Shown here: in pieces, positions 36,303-46,676 of the stretch
Layout: each line of letters begins with the position of its first letter
How positions within the stretch are numbered: the first letter of the stretch is position 1
Assembly: GCF_011421425.1 (NCBI RefSeq)
Contig: NZ_WPCW01000001.1
Coordinates: 62,001 to 126,000 of the forward strand
DNA from: Streptococcus catagoni
GTDB lineage: Bacteria; Bacillota; Bacilli; Lactobacillales; Streptococcaceae
Direction of reading: 5' to 3'
Length of the DNA: 64,000 nucleotides
Position numbers and translations under genes: made by a program
The notes under the pieces: generated by a model
Database searches by the model: none
What the model was told of the DNA's origin: nothing
The model's input: only the letters and a program-made list of their open reading frames with translations

Positions 36303-37469
36303 ATGAGATATTTAACGGCAGGTGAATCACATGGTTCAAAGCTAACAGCTATTATTGAAGGCATTCCTGCAGGTATGAAACTTAGCTGTGAAATGATCAA
36401 TAAAGAGTTAGAAAGAAGACAAGGTGGTTACGGTAGAGGTGCCAGAATGGCCATTGAGCGTGACAGGGTTGAGATAAGCTCTGGGCTAAGACATGGCCTA
36501 ACCACTGGCGCACCAATATGCCTAACCATTCTCAATAAGGATCATGTCAAGTGGCAGGACATTATGGCCATCGAAGATCTGGGAGAAAAAGTTAAAGGAA
36601 AACGCAAGGTGAAACATCCTAGGCCAGGTCATGCTGACTTAGTCGGAGGTATTAAGTACCGTTATGATGATTTGAGAAACTCTTTAGAACGTTCGTCTGC
36701 TCGAGAAACAGCTATCCGTGTAGCAGTAGGAGCCATTGCCAAGCAGCTTTTGCAGGAGCTAGATATTGATAGCTTCCATCATGTCCTTGTTTTTGGGGGT
36801 AAAAAAATCATCCTAGCTTCTGATATTAGTATGGATCAACTAAAAGAGCGGGCCTGCCAGTCAGAACTTTCCATAGGCAACCAGCAAATGGAAGAGGAAA
36901 TAAAAGCTTATATTGATCAGATCAAAAAAGAAGGAGATACCATAGGTGGCATTTTAGAAACCGTTGTAAGAGGTGTTCCAACTGGATTAGGATCCTTTGT
37001 ACATTGGGATAAGAAATTGGATGCTAAAATAGCACAGGCTGTTTTATCCATCAATGCCTTTAAGGGTGTGGAATTTGGCATGGGCTTTGATATGGCCTTT
37101 CATAAGGGTTCTCAGGTTATGGATGAAATTGCTTGGAGTAAAGAAGAAGGCTATTTCAGAAAGACCAATCACTTAGGAGGATTTGAAGGAGGAGTGACAA
37201 ATGGTCAACCTCTTATCATAAAAGCTGTGATGAAGCCAATACCGACTTTATACAAGCCTTTAATGTCTGTTAATATCGAAACCCACGAGCCCTATAAGGC
37301 AACCGTTGAACGCTCGGATCCCACAGCTCTGCCAGCAGCTGGCCTTGTCATGGAAAATGTTATTGCCACAGTCCTTGCCGCAGAAATCCTTGATAAGTTT
37401 CCTTCAGACAATATTGTTGATCTGAAAGAAGCCTTTAATGCTTACAAAGCTTATGTGAAAAGTTATTAA
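36303..37469 (+). CDS. aroC: chorismate synthase
   Basis: 388-residue FMN-dependent enzyme that makes chorismate, the last step of the shikimate pathway. The family N-terminus [20 protein letters not shown] and the signatures [14 protein letters not shown] ([20 protein letters not shown]) and [15 protein letters not shown] are clear. The ATG at 36303 follows taggagaagg; the earlier in-frame ATG at 36273 would add ten residues not found in the family. It lies 67 bases after aroD. Confidence 0.96.
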   Translation: MRYLTAGESHGSKLTAIIEGIPAGMKLSCEMINKELERRQGGYGRGARMAIERDRVEISSGLRHGLTTGAPICLTILNKDHVKWQDIMAIEDLGEKVKGKRKVKHPRPGHADLVGGIKYRYDDLRNSLERSSARETAIRVAVGAIAKQLLQELDIDSFHHVLVFGGKKIILASDISMDQLKERACQSELSIGNQQMEEEIKAYIDQIKKEGDTIGGILETVVRGVPTGLGSFVHWDKKLDAKIAQAVLSINAFKGVEFGMGFDMAFHKGSQVMDEIAWSKEEGYFRKTNHLGGFEGGVTNGQPLIIKAVMKPIPTLYKPLMSVNIETHEPYKATVERSDPTALPAAGLVMENVIATVLAAEILDKFPSDNIVDLKEAFNAYKAYVKSY

Positions 37470-37527
37470 GCGACATAAAAGAGATTATTATGGTATGATT
37501 AAAGCATAAAAAAGAAGGAGACTTGAC

Positions 37528-37866
37528 ATGTCACAAGAAATTTATGATTACGCAAACAAGCTTGAAAGATCTATCAGAGCCTTACCTGAATACCAAAAAG
37601 TTAAAGCTTCAAAAGAGGCTATTCATAGTGATCAAGAAGCTAGTCAGATCTTTGGAGATTTTATTGCCATGCAAGAAAAATTACAAGGTTTGATGCAATC
37701 TGGCCAAATGCCAACTAGTGAAGAACAGGCCTCTATCCAAGAATTTAGCAACAAAATTGAGGGAAATGACTTGTTGAAAGATTATTTCGATGCCCAGCAA
37801 GCCTTATCTGTTTACATTGGTGATATCGAACGGATCATCTTCGCCTCTCTAAAAGATTTGTTATAA
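37528..37866 (+). CDS. YlbF/YmcA-family protein (UPF0342)
   Basis: 112-residue all-helical acidic protein. Relatives in Bacillus (YlbF, YmcA, YheA) affect mRNA processing and development; the streptococcal role is not established. The conserved pattern is [18 protein letters not shown] in the first helix and [18 protein letters not shown] near the end. It has a gaaggag ribosome-binding site and a strong terminator, so it probably ends the aro operon or stands alone. Confidence 0.85.
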   Translation: MSQEIYDYANKLERSIRALPEYQKVKASKEAIHSDQEASQIFGDFIAMQEKLQGLMQSGQMPTSEEQASIQEFSNKIEGNDLLKDYFDAQQALSVYIGDIERIIFASLKDLL

Positions 37867-37872
37867 AAAATG

Positions 37873-37906
37873 AAACCTCTAAACTGTGATGAGCTTAGAG
37901 GTTTTT
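37873..37906 (+). terminator. terminator after the YlbF-type gene
   Basis: AAACCTCTAA (37873-37882) pairs perfectly with TTAGAGGTTT (37895-37904); T residues continue to 37906. Confidence 0.88.
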
Positions 37907-37982
37907 CCATGTAATTTCTAATTCTTGAGTCCAAAAAAGTTTTGTGATACATTAAATTAAAAGAAAGTAAAGGGAAGAACTA

Positions 37983-39332
37983 ATGAAGACATATGATTAT
38001 ATCGTTATTGGTGGAGGCAGTGCCGGGATAGCTTCCGCAAATAGAGCGGCTATGTATGGTGCCAAAGTCCTACTGATTGAAGCAGGAGAGATAGGGGGAA
38101 CCTGTGTTAATTTGGGCTGTGTTCCCAAAAAAGTGATGTGGTATGGAGCGCAGGTTTCAGACACCTTGAGCACCTTTGCCCAAGATTACGGTTTTAACAT
38201 TCCTTCTTATGATTTTGATTTTTCAAAACTGAAAAAGAATAGACAAGCTTATATTGGTCGTATCCACCAGTCATATGAAAAGGGCTTCCAAAACAATGGC
38301 CTTGAACAGCTAAAGGGCTTTGCTAGCTTTGTCAGTAAAGATACTGTTGAAGTGTCAGGAAACTTATATAGTGCCCCTCATATCTTAATTGCTACAGGAG
38401 GCCATCCTGTCATCCCTGATATTCCAGGGGCAGACTATGGGATCAGCTCAGATGGCTTCTTCGCCTTAGATGATATCCCAAAAAGAACAGCTGTAGTTGG
38501 GGCTGGTTATATTGCAGTTGAGATTGCTGGTGTTTTACAGGCCTTAGGTTCTGATACCCATCTTCTGGTTAGACATGACAGACCCCTCAGAAGCTTTGAT
38601 AAGGACATTGTCAAGATACTAGTCGAAGAAATGGAAAAATCAGGACCAAAACTACGACCTCACACTGATGTCAAAGAACTAAGTCAAAATCCTGATAAGA
38701 GCTTGACTCTGCACTTTAAAGATGGCCACTCCCTTGTTGTTGATCAGGTTATTTGGGCTATTGGACGTAAGCCCAATACCAAGGGCTTTGGCCTTGAAAA
38801 AACAGGAGTTGAGCTTAATGAACAAGGCTACATCCAAACAGACCAATACGAAAACACTTCTGTAAAAGGAATCTATGCCGTAGGAGATATCAATGGGAAG
38901 TTAGCCCTGACTCCTGTAGCAGTAGCAGCAGGAAGACGCCTATCTGAGCGACTCTTTAATCATAAAGCCAATGAAAAATTGGACTATGAGAACGTCGCTA
39001 CAGTAGTCTTTAGCCATCCTGCCATTGGCTCAATAGGTTTAACAGAAGAAGCAGCTATTAAGAAATATGATGCTGACAAAATTAAGGTTTACCAAGCTTC
39101 ATTCACATCCATGTACACTGCGGTCACAGAACATCGACAAGCCTGTAAGATGAAACTTGTGACATTAGGAACGGACGAGAAGGTGATTGGCCTGCACGGC
39201 ATTGGCTATGGCGTGGATGAAATGATTCAAGGCTTTGCAGTGGCTATCAAGATGGGGGCTACAAAGGCAGACTTCGACAATACTGTTGCCATTCACCCCA
39301 CAGGAGCCGAAGAATTTGTAACTATGAGATAA
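37983..39332 (+). CDS. gor: glutathione-disulfide reductase
   Basis: 449-residue FAD/NADPH disulfide oxidoreductase protecting against oxidative stress. It has the FAD motif [15 protein letters not shown] near residue 8 and the redox-active disulfide [13 protein letters not shown] (C42 and C47). The NAD(P) motif is [16 protein letters not shown] near 171, with basic residues (VRHDRPLR) shortly after that favour [21 protein letters not shown] near 298 and the C-terminal His-Pro ([10 protein letters not shown]) complete it. Start after agggaagaac. Glutathione specificity versus other low-molecular-weight thiols is by family resemblance. Confidence 0.93.
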   Translation: MKTYDYIVIGGGSAGIASANRAAMYGAKVLLIEAGEIGGTCVNLGCVPKKVMWYGAQVSDTLSTFAQDYGFNIPSYDFDFSKLKKNRQAYIGRIHQSYEKGFQNNGLEQLKGFASFVSKDTVEVSGNLYSAPHILIATGGHPVIPDIPGADYGISSDGFFALDDIPKRTAVVGAGYIAVEIAGVLQALGSDTHLLVRHDRPLRSFDKDIVKILVEEMEKSGPKLRPHTDVKELSQNPDKSLTLHFKDGHSLVVDQVIWAIGRKPNTKGFGLEKTGVELNEQGYIQTDQYENTSVKGIYAVGDINGKLALTPVAVAAGRRLSERLFNHKANEKLDYENVATVVFSHPAIGSIGLTEEAAIKKYDADKIKVYQASFTSMYTAVTEHRQACKMKLVTLGTDEKVIGLHGIGYGVDEMIQGFAVAIKMGATKADFDNTVAIHPTGAEEFVTMR

Positions 39333-39385
39333 AAAAAGAGACTTCAGATTGAAGAATGAGATTTCTTTGAGAAATAGCAAGTTAA

Positions 39386-39418
39386 AAAGTGATGACGAAG
39401 AGAAGTCATCACTTTTTT
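39386..39418. terminator. bidirectional terminator between gor and the Ser/Thr-rich gene
   Basis: AAAGTGATGAC (39386-39396) pairs with GTCATCACTTT (39405-39415). A and T runs on both sides allow use by both convergent genes. Confidence 0.85.
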
Positions 39419-39427
39419 AGTCTTTCA

Positions 39428-39850
39428 TTAAGGTGCAGATGAGCTTGTAGTAGTCGAACTGCTTGGTTCTGTTGAGGGAGCTGGATTGGTGTGGCTTGTG
39501 TTGCTACTTGAGTGGTCAATACTTTGATCAGTATTAGAAGATGGCAAGTTACTTGAAGATGTGGTGCCATTATTATTTGTTGAAGCTTCGGTATTATCTG
39601 TATTACTTTTTTCTTTTTCCTTCTCAATAATTTTAACAATTGTAGAGGAGGAATCATGGGATGATTTATTATTACTTGAACTTGTTTCAGGATGAAGCGC
39701 ACGGTTAATAGTAATAGTTGCAACAATGATACTCAAAATACTACCCACTAAAGCAATGGTTTTTTGCAGTGCTGTGAAACCACTTTTAATATGCTTACTT
39801 GGGACTGCTTTATTAGGATCCTTATTTTTTCTAGAATATTGGGATGACAT
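39428..39850 (-). CDS. Ser/Thr-rich single-pass membrane protein
   Basis: 140 residues. A basic N-terminus (MSSQYSRKNKDPNKAV) leads to one transmembrane helix at about 30-48 (TIALVGSILSIIVATITI). A short charged stretch (IVKIIEKEKEKS) and an almost pure Ser/Thr/Asn tail (about 85-140) follow. The gene is supported by an aaggagt ribosome-binding site and a consensus promoter on the minus strand. The tail would be extracytoplasmic and suits a flexible wall-spanning linker or a glycosylation target; function unknown. Its low-complexity repeats also open a false frame at 39409-39726. Confidence 0.75.
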   Translation of the reverse strand: MSSQYSRKNKDPNKAVPSKHIKSGFTALQKTIALVGSILSIIVATITINRALHPETSSSNNKSSHDSSSTIVKIIEKEKEKSNTDNTEASTNNNGTTSSSNLPSSNTDQSIDHSSSNTSHTNPAPSTEPSSSTTTSSSAP

Positions 39851-39921
39851 TATGACTCCTTTTCAAATTTTCATACTTTTTGAATGATAACTTTGCAATA
39901 ACTATTGAAAGTTCAATTAAT

Positions 39922-39950
39922 AGTATAAGCTTGATTAAAAACTAAGTCAA
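39922..39950 (-). promoter_or_regulatory. promoter of the Ser/Thr-rich gene
   Basis: On the minus strand TTGACT (39945-39950) and TATACT (39922-39927) are 17 bases apart, close to consensus. Confidence 0.72.
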
Positions 39951-40081
39951 CAATTTACCCTAAGGCTCCAAATCAAAAGATCGCTTTCTTGATTGGTATT
40001 AAATTTTCTTGAAAAGACATCTTTTTCATTTCAGTTTTTTTGTGTTAAAATAATGTAATTGAGTATAAATGAAGGTGACAC

Positions 40082-41224
40082 ATGATCTATTTTGATAATT
40101 CTGCAACAACTATCCCCTATAATGAAGCTTTGCTAACCTATCAGGAAGTGGCTAAGAAAATAATTGGAAACCCATCTAGTTTACATCAGTTGGGAAGCAA
40201 TGCCAGTCGTGTCCTAGAAGCTTCCAGGAAACAAATTGCTGACTTGTTAAAGGTTGGAGCAGATGAAATTTTCTTTACCTCAGGAGGTACAGAAAGTGAT
40301 AACTGGGTTATCAAAGGTGTGGCACTTGAAAAATTATCATATGGTAAGCATATTATTGTTTCAGCGATTGAACATCCAGCTGTAAAAGAAAGTGCTAAAT
40401 GGTTAGAAAAACTTGGCTTTGTTATTTCCTATGCTCCCGTGACCAAGAGTGGATTTGTTGATCTGGAAAAATTAGCAGGGCTGATCAGAAAAGATACCAT
40501 CTTGCTCTCGATTATGGCAGTGAATAATGAAATTGGTTCTATCCAACCTATTGAGGCCATTTCAGAACTCTTAGCAGATAAGCCCAATATCAGTTTCCAC
40601 GTGGATGCTGTTCAGGCTATTGGTAAGATCCCCCTATCAAGCTATCTAACCAAACGAGTAGATTTTGCCTCTTTTTCTGGGCATAAGTTTCACGCTGTCA
40701 GAGGAGTTGGCTTTTTATACAAAAAGAATGGAAAACGCTTGACCCCACTCTTAAGTGGTGGTGGACAGGAAAAAGAAGAACGGTCTACAACAGAAAACCT
40801 GGCAGCCATTGCTAGCATGGCTAAGGCCCTAAGATTGACTTTTGAGAAAGAGAACTTTGCTGTCAAGAAGATGCTGGCTATGAAACTTGTCTTAAAGAAG
40901 GCCTTAGAGAGTTATGAAGACATCACCCTCTTTTCTAATCTTGATAATTTTGCTCCTAATATCCTTACCTTCGGCTTAAAAGGGGTGCGAGGAGAAGTCC
41001 TTGTGCATGCTTTAGAAGAACATTCTATTTTTATTTCGACAACCAGTGCTTGTTCTTCCAAGGCCGGAAAACCATCAGGAACTCTTGTTTCTATGGGGAT
41101 TCCAACAAAAATTGCTCAGACTGCTGTCCGCATTAGCTTAGATGAGGACAATGATATGAGTCAAATTGAACAATTTTTAACTATCTTTAAACAGATTTAT
41201 CAAAAAACACAGAAAGTCAGATAA
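40082..41224 (+). CDS. cysteine desulfurase (NifS/IscS family), ThiI partner
   Basis: 380-residue PLP enzyme releasing sulphur from cysteine as a persulfide. It has [15 protein letters not shown] at the start, [15 protein letters not shown], the PLP-binding [10 protein letters not shown] and lysine region [14 protein letters not shown] near residue 200, and the sulphur-accepting cysteine loop [16 protein letters not shown] near 320. It ends one base before thiI starts, so it most likely supplies sulphur for tRNA 4-thiouridine. The ribosome-binding site is gaaggtgac. Similar enzymes also serve iron-sulphur assembly; the pairing favours tRNA thiolation. Confidence 0.93.
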   Translation: MIYFDNSATTIPYNEALLTYQEVAKKIIGNPSSLHQLGSNASRVLEASRKQIADLLKVGADEIFFTSGGTESDNWVIKGVALEKLSYGKHIIVSAIEHPAVKESAKWLEKLGFVISYAPVTKSGFVDLEKLAGLIRKDTILLSIMAVNNEIGSIQPIEAISELLADKPNISFHVDAVQAIGKIPLSSYLTKRVDFASFSGHKFHAVRGVGFLYKKNGKRLTPLLSGGGQEKEERSTTENLAAIASMAKALRLTFEKENFAVKKMLAMKLVLKKALESYEDITLFSNLDNFAPNILTFGLKGVRGEVLVHALEEHSIFISTTSACSSKAGKPSGTLVSMGIPTKIAQTAVRISLDEDNDMSQIEQFLTIFKQIYQKTQKVR

Positions 41225-41225
41225 G

Positions 41226-42440
41226 ATGCAATATTCAGAAATTATGGTTCGCCATGGCGAATTATCAACTAAAGGAAAAAACCGGATGCGTTTTATAAAT
41301 AAATTAAAACGTAATATTCAAGATGTCCTGTCAGTCTACCCAAAGGTTAAAGTCAGATCAGACAGAGATAGAACACATGTCTTTTTAAACGGAACAGACT
41401 ATAAGCCTGTTGTCGAGTCCTTAAAACTTGTTTTTGGTATTCAAGGCCTATCACCCGTCTATAAGGTGGAAAAGAAGGTGGATGTACTGATCTCTTCTGT
41501 ACAGGAGATAATGTCTGGACTCTACCGTGAAGGCCTAAGCTTTAAAATATCTGGTAAACGAAGTGATCATCAATTTGAATTAGATAGTCGTCAGCTAAAT
41601 CAAGTATTGGGTCATGCAGTTTTTGAGATTTTACCAGATATCACAGCTCAAATGAAAAATCCTGACGTCAATCTGAAAGTTGAAATCAGAGAAGAAGCTG
41701 CCTATATTTCTCATGAAGACATTAAGGGAGCAGGCGGTTTACCAGTTGGTAGTTCAGGCAAGGGAATGCTAATGCTATCAGGAGGTATTGATTCTCCAGT
41801 AGCCGGCTACTTAGCCTTAAAACGTGGAGTTGCTATAGAGGTTGTCCATTTTGCTAGCCCTCCCTATACAAGTCCAGGTGCCTTGAAAAAGGCTCAAGAT
41901 TTGACCAGAAAACTGACCCGTTTTGGTGGGAATATCCAATTTATAGAAGTACCTTTCACTGAAATTCAAGAGGAAATCAAAAATAAAGCTCCTGAAGCTT
42001 ATTTGATGACCTTGACCCGACGTTTTATGATGCGAATTACTGATAGAATTCGAGCAGAGCGTTCTGGTCTTGTCATTATTAATGGGGAGAGTTTGGGTCA
42101 GGTAGCTAGTCAAACCTTAGAGAGCATGCAAGCTATCAACGCTGTTACCTCAACGCCAGTTATTAGACCTGTCGTTACCATGGACAAGTTAGAAATTATT
42201 GATATTGCTCAAGCTATTGATACTTTTGATATCTCTATTCAACCTTTTGAGGATTGTTGTACCATTTTTGCACCTGATCGACCAAAAACGAATCCTAAGT
42301 TATCTAATGTTGAAAAATATGAAGAACGTTTTGATATTGAAGCTCTAGTTATAAGAGCAGTTGAAGCTGTTAACATTAGTGAAATCAGTCCTGAGATAGA
42401 GAAGGACACAGTATCTGAATTAATCACGGACCTACTCTAA
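41226..42440 (+). CDS. thiI: tRNA 4-thiouridine synthase ThiI
   Basis: 404-residue enzyme that adenylates and thiolates U8 of tRNA. An N-terminal ferredoxin-like/THUMP part ([15 protein letters not shown]) precedes the PP-loop [19 protein letters not shown] near residue 180. [17 protein letters not shown] near 341 is at the end of the domain. The form lacks a C-terminal rhodanese domain, as is normal in Gram-positive bacteria. Directly coupled to the desulfurase gene. Confidence 0.95.
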   Translation: MQYSEIMVRHGELSTKGKNRMRFINKLKRNIQDVLSVYPKVKVRSDRDRTHVFLNGTDYKPVVESLKLVFGIQGLSPVYKVEKKVDVLISSVQEIMSGLYREGLSFKISGKRSDHQFELDSRQLNQVLGHAVFEILPDITAQMKNPDVNLKVEIREEAAYISHEDIKGAGGLPVGSSGKGMLMLSGGIDSPVAGYLALKRGVAIEVVHFASPPYTSPGALKKAQDLTRKLTRFGGNIQFIEVPFTEIQEEIKNKAPEAYLMTLTRRFMMRITDRIRAERSGLVIINGESLGQVASQTLESMQAINAVTSTPVIRPVVTMDKLEIIDIAQAIDTFDISIQPFEDCCTIFAPDRPKTNPKLSNVEKYEERFDIEALVIRAVEAVNISEISPEIEKDTVSELITDLL

Positions 42441-42441
42441 G

Positions 42442-42471
42442 CAGATTTCCCAATGGGAGTCTGTTTTTTTT
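42442..42471 (+). terminator. terminator after thiI
   Basis: CAGATTTCCC pairs with GGGAGTCTG (one bulge) and runs into eight T residues. Confidence 0.82.
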
Positions 42472-42491
42472 AGTGAAAGAGCTTGCAAACA

Positions 42492-42500
42492 TGTTATAAT
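42492..42500 (+). promoter_or_regulatory. extended -10 promoter of the CapA-like gene
   Basis: TGTTATAAT (42492-42500); no good -35 is seen. Confidence 0.5.
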
Positions 42501-42522
42501 AAAAAGAAAAGGGGGTAGGATT

Positions 42523-43713
42523 TTGAAAAACAGCAGCAATGAAAAAAAGTGGATTGCTTTTGCGACTAGTATCATCTTAGCCATTGTTTTGTTTTCACTT
42601 ATTTTTGATTTTTTAGGTCTAGGTAAAAAATTACAATCCAAAGATAGCAAAAACTCAGCGCCTAAAACAGCCCGTGTGCTTGCAAATGGGGATATCCTCT
42701 TACATGATGTCTTATATACAAGTGCTGAAACCAGTAAAGGTAATTATGACTTTACCCCCTATTTTGAATATGTCAAAGAAAGAATTAGTGAAGCAGATCT
42801 GGCAATCGGTGATTACGAAGGAACCATTAGCCCAGATTATCCTTTGGCAGGCTATCCTCTTTTTAATGCCCCAAAAGAAATTGCCAAAGCCTTGAAAGAT
42901 ACTGGTTATGACCTTGTCGATTTAGCCCATAATCACATCTTAGATTCAGGTCTAGAAGGCGCTCTTAACACTAAAAAAGTCTTTGCTGAACAGGGCATAG
43001 ATAGTATTGGTATCTATCAAAAGAACCGTCAAAAGGAAGATTTTCTGATTAAGAAAGTTAATGGTATTAAGATAGCCATACTTGGTTATTCCTATGGTTA
43101 TAATGGTATGGAAGCTAATTTGAGCAAGGATCAGTACCAGAAACATATGTCTGACTTTGATCAAGATAAGATGGAAAGTGAAATAAAAAAAGCTGAGAAG
43201 CTTGCAGATGTTACTATTGTTATGCCACAGTCTGGCGTTGAGTATGAATTACAACCAAATGAAGAACAAAAAACACTTTATCGCAAAATGGTTGACTGGG
43301 GAGCTGATCTTGTTTTAGGTGGACACCCCCATGTGGTTGAACCTGCAGAGGTCATCACAAAAGGCAAGGATAAAAAGTTTATTATCTATTCTATGGGGAA
43401 TTTTATTTCCAATCAACGCCTTGAAACAGTTGATAATATTTGGACTGAACGTGGGCTTTTAATGGATATTATCTTTGAAAAGAAGGATAAAAAAACAAGA
43501 ATTAAAACTGTGAAAGCTCACCCGACCATGGTTCTAGCCAAGAGCAAAGGTGTAATAGGAAAGGATGGTTATGAACTCTATAACTTCCGAACCCTTGTTT
43601 TAGAAGATTTTATCAAAGGTGGAAAGTACCGTAAACAAATTGATCAGGCAACTCAAGAAAAGGTTGATAGAGCCTATAAGGAAATGAAGGAACATGTCAA
43701 CTTAAAATGTTAA
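42523..43713 (+). CDS. CapA-family (PGA_cap) metallophosphatase-like membrane protein
   Basis: 396-residue protein with an N-terminal membrane anchor at about 12-32 (FATSIILAIVLFSLIFDFLG) and an extracytoplasmic CapA domain. Motifs are LANGDILLHD, AIGDYEGTISPDYPLAG, VDLAHNHILDSGLEG, GGHPHVVEPAEV and IYSMGNFISNQ, the metallophosphoesterase-like pattern of capsule/poly-gamma-glutamate proteins. No poly-gamma-glutamate synthesis genes are nearby, so its substrate is open. Start is a TTG at 42523 after gggggtagga. The stop lies 481 bases before rplU. Confidence 0.88.
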   Translation: MKNSSNEKKWIAFATSIILAIVLFSLIFDFLGLGKKLQSKDSKNSAPKTARVLANGDILLHDVLYTSAETSKGNYDFTPYFEYVKERISEADLAIGDYEGTISPDYPLAGYPLFNAPKEIAKALKDTGYDLVDLAHNHILDSGLEGALNTKKVFAEQGIDSIGIYQKNRQKEDFLIKKVNGIKIAILGYSYGYNGMEANLSKDQYQKHMSDFDQDKMESEIKKAEKLADVTIVMPQSGVEYELQPNEEQKTLYRKMVDWGADLVLGGHPHVVEPAEVITKGKDKKFIIYSMGNFISNQRLETVDNIWTERGLLMDIIFEKKDKKTRIKTVKAHPTMVLAKSKGVIGKDGYELYNFRTLVLEDFIKGGKYRKQIDQATQEKVDRAYKEMKEHVNLKC

Positions 43714-44037
43714 GAAAACTATTAACTGCGAATAAGTCTAGATACTTGCAAGAGCACTAGCTAAAGAGACTAAGTGAGAGCGGGAGTTAAGAAATTAATC
43801 TTGGAAGAGATAGTAGGTGCTTATTTAAAAATGTTTATAGTGGGGAATCCCAAGTCTAACAAATGACTTTGTTACTGAATGCTGCGAGAGCCAAGAAGTT
43901 ATAGATATTGGTTTGGAATAGATATTTCACATAGATGATCTGGTGTGCTGCATAAGTTGCAAGTTTAACTGGAGATGTTTAAGCATTCCTACTTTGTGTC
44001 CAAGTACAGATTTAGATGCTAATATTGAAAAAATCAC
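43714..44037. other. 324-bp gene-free stretch between the CapA-like gene and the rplU promoter
   Basis: No frame with a credible start, no clear terminator and no strong hairpins were found. Short GGG/CCC and TTGCAAG-type words are present. On the minus strand a TTCTTGGCTC word matches one in the structured region after rpoD, too little to call. I see nothing firm here. Confidence 0.5.
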
Positions 44038-44065
44038 TTGCATCCCTAGAAAAGTGTGTTATAAT
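44038..44065 (+). promoter_or_regulatory. promoter of rplU-prp-rpmA
   Basis: TTGCAT (44038-44043), 16-base spacer, perfect TATAAT (44060-44065). Confidence 0.72.
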
Positions 44066-44180
44066 GGTAATGTTGACTATATGCACATCCTGTGCAACCG
44101 CGCGTAAATCGTTCCTTAAGTAGAGCAATCTCACGATTCCAGGCGAGTCTTCACAGAGGGAAACCTCGCAAAAAAATAAT
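44066..44180 (+). promoter_or_regulatory. L21-type leader RNA
   Basis: About 115 untranslated bases between the rplU promoter and its ribosome-binding site, rich in short pairing elements (ATGCACATCC/TGTGCAA, GCGAGTC). Firmicute rplU operons carry an L21 leader at this place that is thought to bind L21. Assigned by position only; a covariance search was not possible. Confidence 0.6.
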
Positions 44181-44194
44181 AGGAGGTGCATCAT

Positions 44195-44509
44195 ATGAGC
44201 ACATACGCAATCATCAAAACTGGTGGAAAACAAGTTAAAGTTGAAGTAGGTCAAGCAATCTACGTTGAAAAAATTGACGCAGAAGCTGGCGCAGAAGTAA
44301 CTTTTAACGAAGTTGTTCTTGTCGGTGGTGACAAAACTGTAGTTGGTACTCCAGTTGTTAAGGACGCTACTGTTGTTGGAACTGTTGAAAAACAAGGAAA
44401 ACAAAAGAAAGTTGTTACTTTCAAATACAAACCTAAAAAAGGTAGTCACCGTAAACAAGGTCACCGTCAACCTTACACTAAAGTTGTCATCAACGCTATC
44501 AACGCTTAA
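44195..44509 (+). CDS. rplU: 50S ribosomal protein L21
   Basis: 104-residue L21 with the start [20 protein letters not shown] and the end [19 protein letters not shown]. The ATG at 44195 is preferred over an in-frame GTG at 44186 because aggaggtg lies 7 bases upstream of the ATG and overlaps the GTG. First gene of rplU-prp-rpmA. Confidence 0.96.
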   Translation: MSTYAIIKTGGKQVKVEVGQAIYVEKIDAEAGAEVTFNEVVLVGGDKTVVGTPVVKDATVVGTVEKQGKQKKVVTFKYKPKKGSHRKQGHRQPYTKVVINAINA

Positions 44510-44518
44510 TTTTATATC

Positions 44519-44842
44519 ATGATAAAAGCAATTTTTACTCGTCAAAAAGATGGTTCATTGAGCAGTGCAACACTGTCTGGCCACGCTGGCAGTGGTGAAT
44601 TTGGCTTTGATATTGTTTGTGCTTCAGTCAGTACTTTAGCTATTAACTTTGTTAATTCAGTTGAGATGCTAACAGATACACAAGCAGATATAAAAATGAA
44701 TGACGTTGAAGGTGGATATATGAAAATTTCTGTTCCACATGACAATCAGGAGAAAGTTCAGCTTTTATTTGAATCTTTTCTTCTGGGAATGACTAATTTA
44801 TCTGAGAATTCTTCGGAATTCGTCCAAGTAAAGGTCATCTAA
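44519..44842 (+). CDS. prp: ribosomal-processing cysteine protease Prp
   Basis: 107-residue protease that removes the N-terminal extension of L27, needed for 50S function in Firmicutes. The catalytic dyad is H22 (SGHAGSGEFG) and C34 (DIVCASVS). Its substrate is encoded next: L27 here carries the expected extension ending LQLF before AHKKGG. The small gap (9 bases from rplU) has no good ribosome-binding site, so translation may depend on rplU. Confidence 0.94.
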   Translation: MIKAIFTRQKDGSLSSATLSGHAGSGEFGFDIVCASVSTLAINFVNSVEMLTDTQADIKMNDVEGGYMKISVPHDNQEKVQLLFESFLLGMTNLSENSSEFVQVKVI

Positions 44843-44868
44843 TTTAATTTAAGAGAGGAAACAACATT

Positions 44869-45162
44869 ATGTTAAAAATGAATCTTGCTAACTTGCAACT
44901 TTTCGCCCACAAAAAAGGTGGAGGTTCTACATCAAACGGACGTGACTCACAAGCTAAACGTCTAGGAGCTAAAGCAGCTGATGGTCAAACTGTAACAGGT
45001 GGATCAATTCTTTTCCGTCAACGCGGAACTCACATCTACCCAGGTGTAAACGTTGGTCGTGGTGGAGACGATACACTTTTTGCTAAGGTTGAAGGTGTTG
45101 TTCGTTTTGAACGTAAAGGTCGTGATAAACGTCAAGTATCTGTTTACCCAGTTGCAAAATAA
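44869..45162 (+). CDS. rpmA: 50S ribosomal protein L27 with Prp-cleaved N-terminus
   Basis: 97 residues. The N-terminal extension [12 protein letters not shown] (12 residues) ends at the Prp cleavage site, after which the mature protein begins [16 protein letters not shown]. The first ATG is chosen because gagagga lies about 11 bases upstream; the ATG at 44878 would be too far. L27's mature N-terminus reaches the peptidyl-transferase centre, so cleavage is required. Confidence 0.96.
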   Translation: MLKMNLANLQLFAHKKGGGSTSNGRDSQAKRLGAKAADGQTVTGGSILFRQRGTHIYPGVNVGRGGDDTLFAKVEGVVRFERKGRDKRQVSVYPVAK

Positions 45163-45181
45163 ATACTTAAAGATTATAGAG

Positions 45182-45212
45182 AAGTTATCTGATTGTTCAG
45201 GTAACTTTTTTT
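45182..45212 (+). terminator. terminator of rplU-prp-rpmA
   Basis: AAGTTATCTGA (45182-45192) pairs with TCAGGTAACTT (45197-45207), then T residues. Confidence 0.85.
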
Positions 45213-45279
45213 CTGATCCAAAATATGAGATCTTTTGCCTTTAGACTAAGCCTGTAGATTTTTTAATTGGCTTGCTTTA

Positions 45280-45288
45280 TGGTATAAT
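45280..45288 (+). promoter_or_regulatory. extended -10 promoter of the LysR regulator
   Basis: TGGTATAAT (45280-45288) with only a T-rich -35 region. Confidence 0.55.
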
Positions 45289-45315
45289 GAAGTTTATCAG
45301 AATGAGGGATAGAAA

Positions 45316-46227
45316 ATGAATATACAACAACTAAGATATGTGGTGGCTATAGCAAACAATGGAACATTTAGAGAAGCAGCTAGTAAACTTTATGTTAGTC
45401 AACCCAGTCTATCTGTTTCTATCAAAGATCTTGAAGAAGAAATGGGATTTCAAATTTTTAAGAGAACCACAACAGGAACAGTTCTGACCAATCAAGGTCT
45501 GATTTTTTATGAAAAGGCCTTGGAAGTTGTCAAATGCTTTGATTCATTTGAAAAACAATTCTCACAATCAGATTTTGATCAAAATGAATTTTCCATAGCT
45601 AGCCAACACTATGATTTCTTACCCCCTTTAATCACAGCCTTTTCAAAAGTTAATAAAGAGTACAAAGTCTTACGCATCTTTGAAACAACAACCATTCAGA
45701 TCTTAGATGAAGTAGCACAGGGAAATAGTGAGATAGGTATTATCTATCTTAATGGCCAAAACCGTAAGGGACTCTTTCAAAGAATGGAAAAATTAAGTTT
45801 GGAGTTTGTTGAAGTGACACCTTTCCAAACACATATCTATATTGGACAAAATCATCCTTTGGCTCAAAAGGAGGCCCTGGTTCTGGATGATTTAGCAGGC
45901 TATCCAATTGTTAAATTTACGCAAGAAAAAGATGAGTATTTATATTACTCTGAGAATTTTGTTAATACAAGCCAAACAGACCTTATCTATAATGTGACAG
46001 ATCGTGCAACTTTAAATGGTATATTAGAAAGAACAGATGCCTTTGCGACAGGTTCAGGATTTATTGATCGTAGTAGTGTCAATGGCATCAAGGTTATTCC
46101 CATCATAGATCATATTGAAAATAAGATGGTCTATGTCAAACGTAAAGATAAACATTTAACACCTGCTGCCCTAACCTTTATCAAACTCTTAAAAGAATAT
46201 TTTAACAATCAAGATAGAAAGTCATAA
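45316..46227 (+). CDS. cpsY: LysR-type regulator, MtaR/CpsY family
   Basis: 303-residue LysR regulator. The N-terminal winged helix-turn-helix ([20 protein letters not shown] through [20 protein letters not shown]) is followed by a substrate-binding domain from about residue 90. The neighbours rpmA and lspA place it with MtaR of group A/B streptococci (methionine transport and metabolism) and CpsY, described in S. iniae as needed for survival in neutrophils and wall stability. The symbol is given by position and resemblance. Its stop is 1 base before the lspA start. Confidence 0.87.
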   Translation: MNIQQLRYVVAIANNGTFREAASKLYVSQPSLSVSIKDLEEEMGFQIFKRTTTGTVLTNQGLIFYEKALEVVKCFDSFEKQFSQSDFDQNEFSIASQHYDFLPPLITAFSKVNKEYKVLRIFETTTIQILDEVAQGNSEIGIIYLNGQNRKGLFQRMEKLSLEFVEVTPFQTHIYIGQNHPLAQKEALVLDDLAGYPIVKFTQEKDEYLYYSENFVNTSQTDLIYNVTDRATLNGILERTDAFATGSGFIDRSSVNGIKVIPIIDHIENKMVYVKRKDKHLTPAALTFIKLLKEYFNNQDRKS

Positions 46228-46228
46228 A

Positions 46229-46675
46229 ATGAAGTCCTTTAAACTCTTATTGTCGTCTTTGCTCCTTATTTTTTTGGATCAGCTGAGCAAATATTGGATT
46301 GTCAACAATCTCTCCTTGGGGGAGATCCGTCCTTTTATTAAAGGTGTACTTAGTCTGACCTATTTACAAAATCGCGGAGCTGCTTTTTCAATTTTACAAA
46401 ATCAACAGTGGTTTTTTATTCTAATGACGCTATTTGTGGTTGGCGCAGCCCTTTATTATCTCCTTAAGACACCCACCTTATCCTTCTGGAAAAGTCTGGC
46501 TTTAACACTGATTATCTCGGGAGGACTTGGAAATTTTATCGATCGTCTACGTCTAGGTTATGTTGTTGATATGATACATCTTGACTTCATTGATTTTGCT
46601 ATTTTTAATGTTGCTGATTCCTATTTATGTGTAGGGGTTGCACTTTTGTTGATTATCCTATGGAAGGAAGAATAA
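46229..46675 (+). CDS. lspA: lipoprotein signal peptidase
   Basis: 148-residue four-helix membrane aspartyl protease that cuts lipoprotein signal peptides before the lipidated cysteine. Signature motifs: [46 protein letters not shown] (catalytic Asp) and [12 protein letters not shown] (second Asp). It would process the lipoprotein encoded at 15007. Coupled to the genes on both sides by 1-base gaps. Confidence 0.96.
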   Translation: MKSFKLLLSSLLLIFLDQLSKYWIVNNLSLGEIRPFIKGVLSLTYLQNRGAAFSILQNQQWFFILMTLFVVGAALYYLLKTPTLSFWKSLALTLIISGGLGNFIDRLRLGYVVDMIHLDFIDFAIFNVADSYLCVGVALLLIILWKEE

Positions 46676-46676
46676 G

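Noticed and set aside
39409..39726. 105-codon minus-strand frame overlapping the Ser/Thr-rich gene
   Set aside because: Same strand but another frame of low-complexity AGT/TCA codons; the 140-residue frame has the promoter, ribosome-binding site and transmembrane helix.
44012..44545. 177-codon open frame on the minus strand across the L21 leader and rplU
   Set aside because: It is antisense to the leader and to rplU, rich in Phe/Asn/Ser as expected for a shadow of Lys/Val-rich coding DNA, and has no ribosome-binding site.
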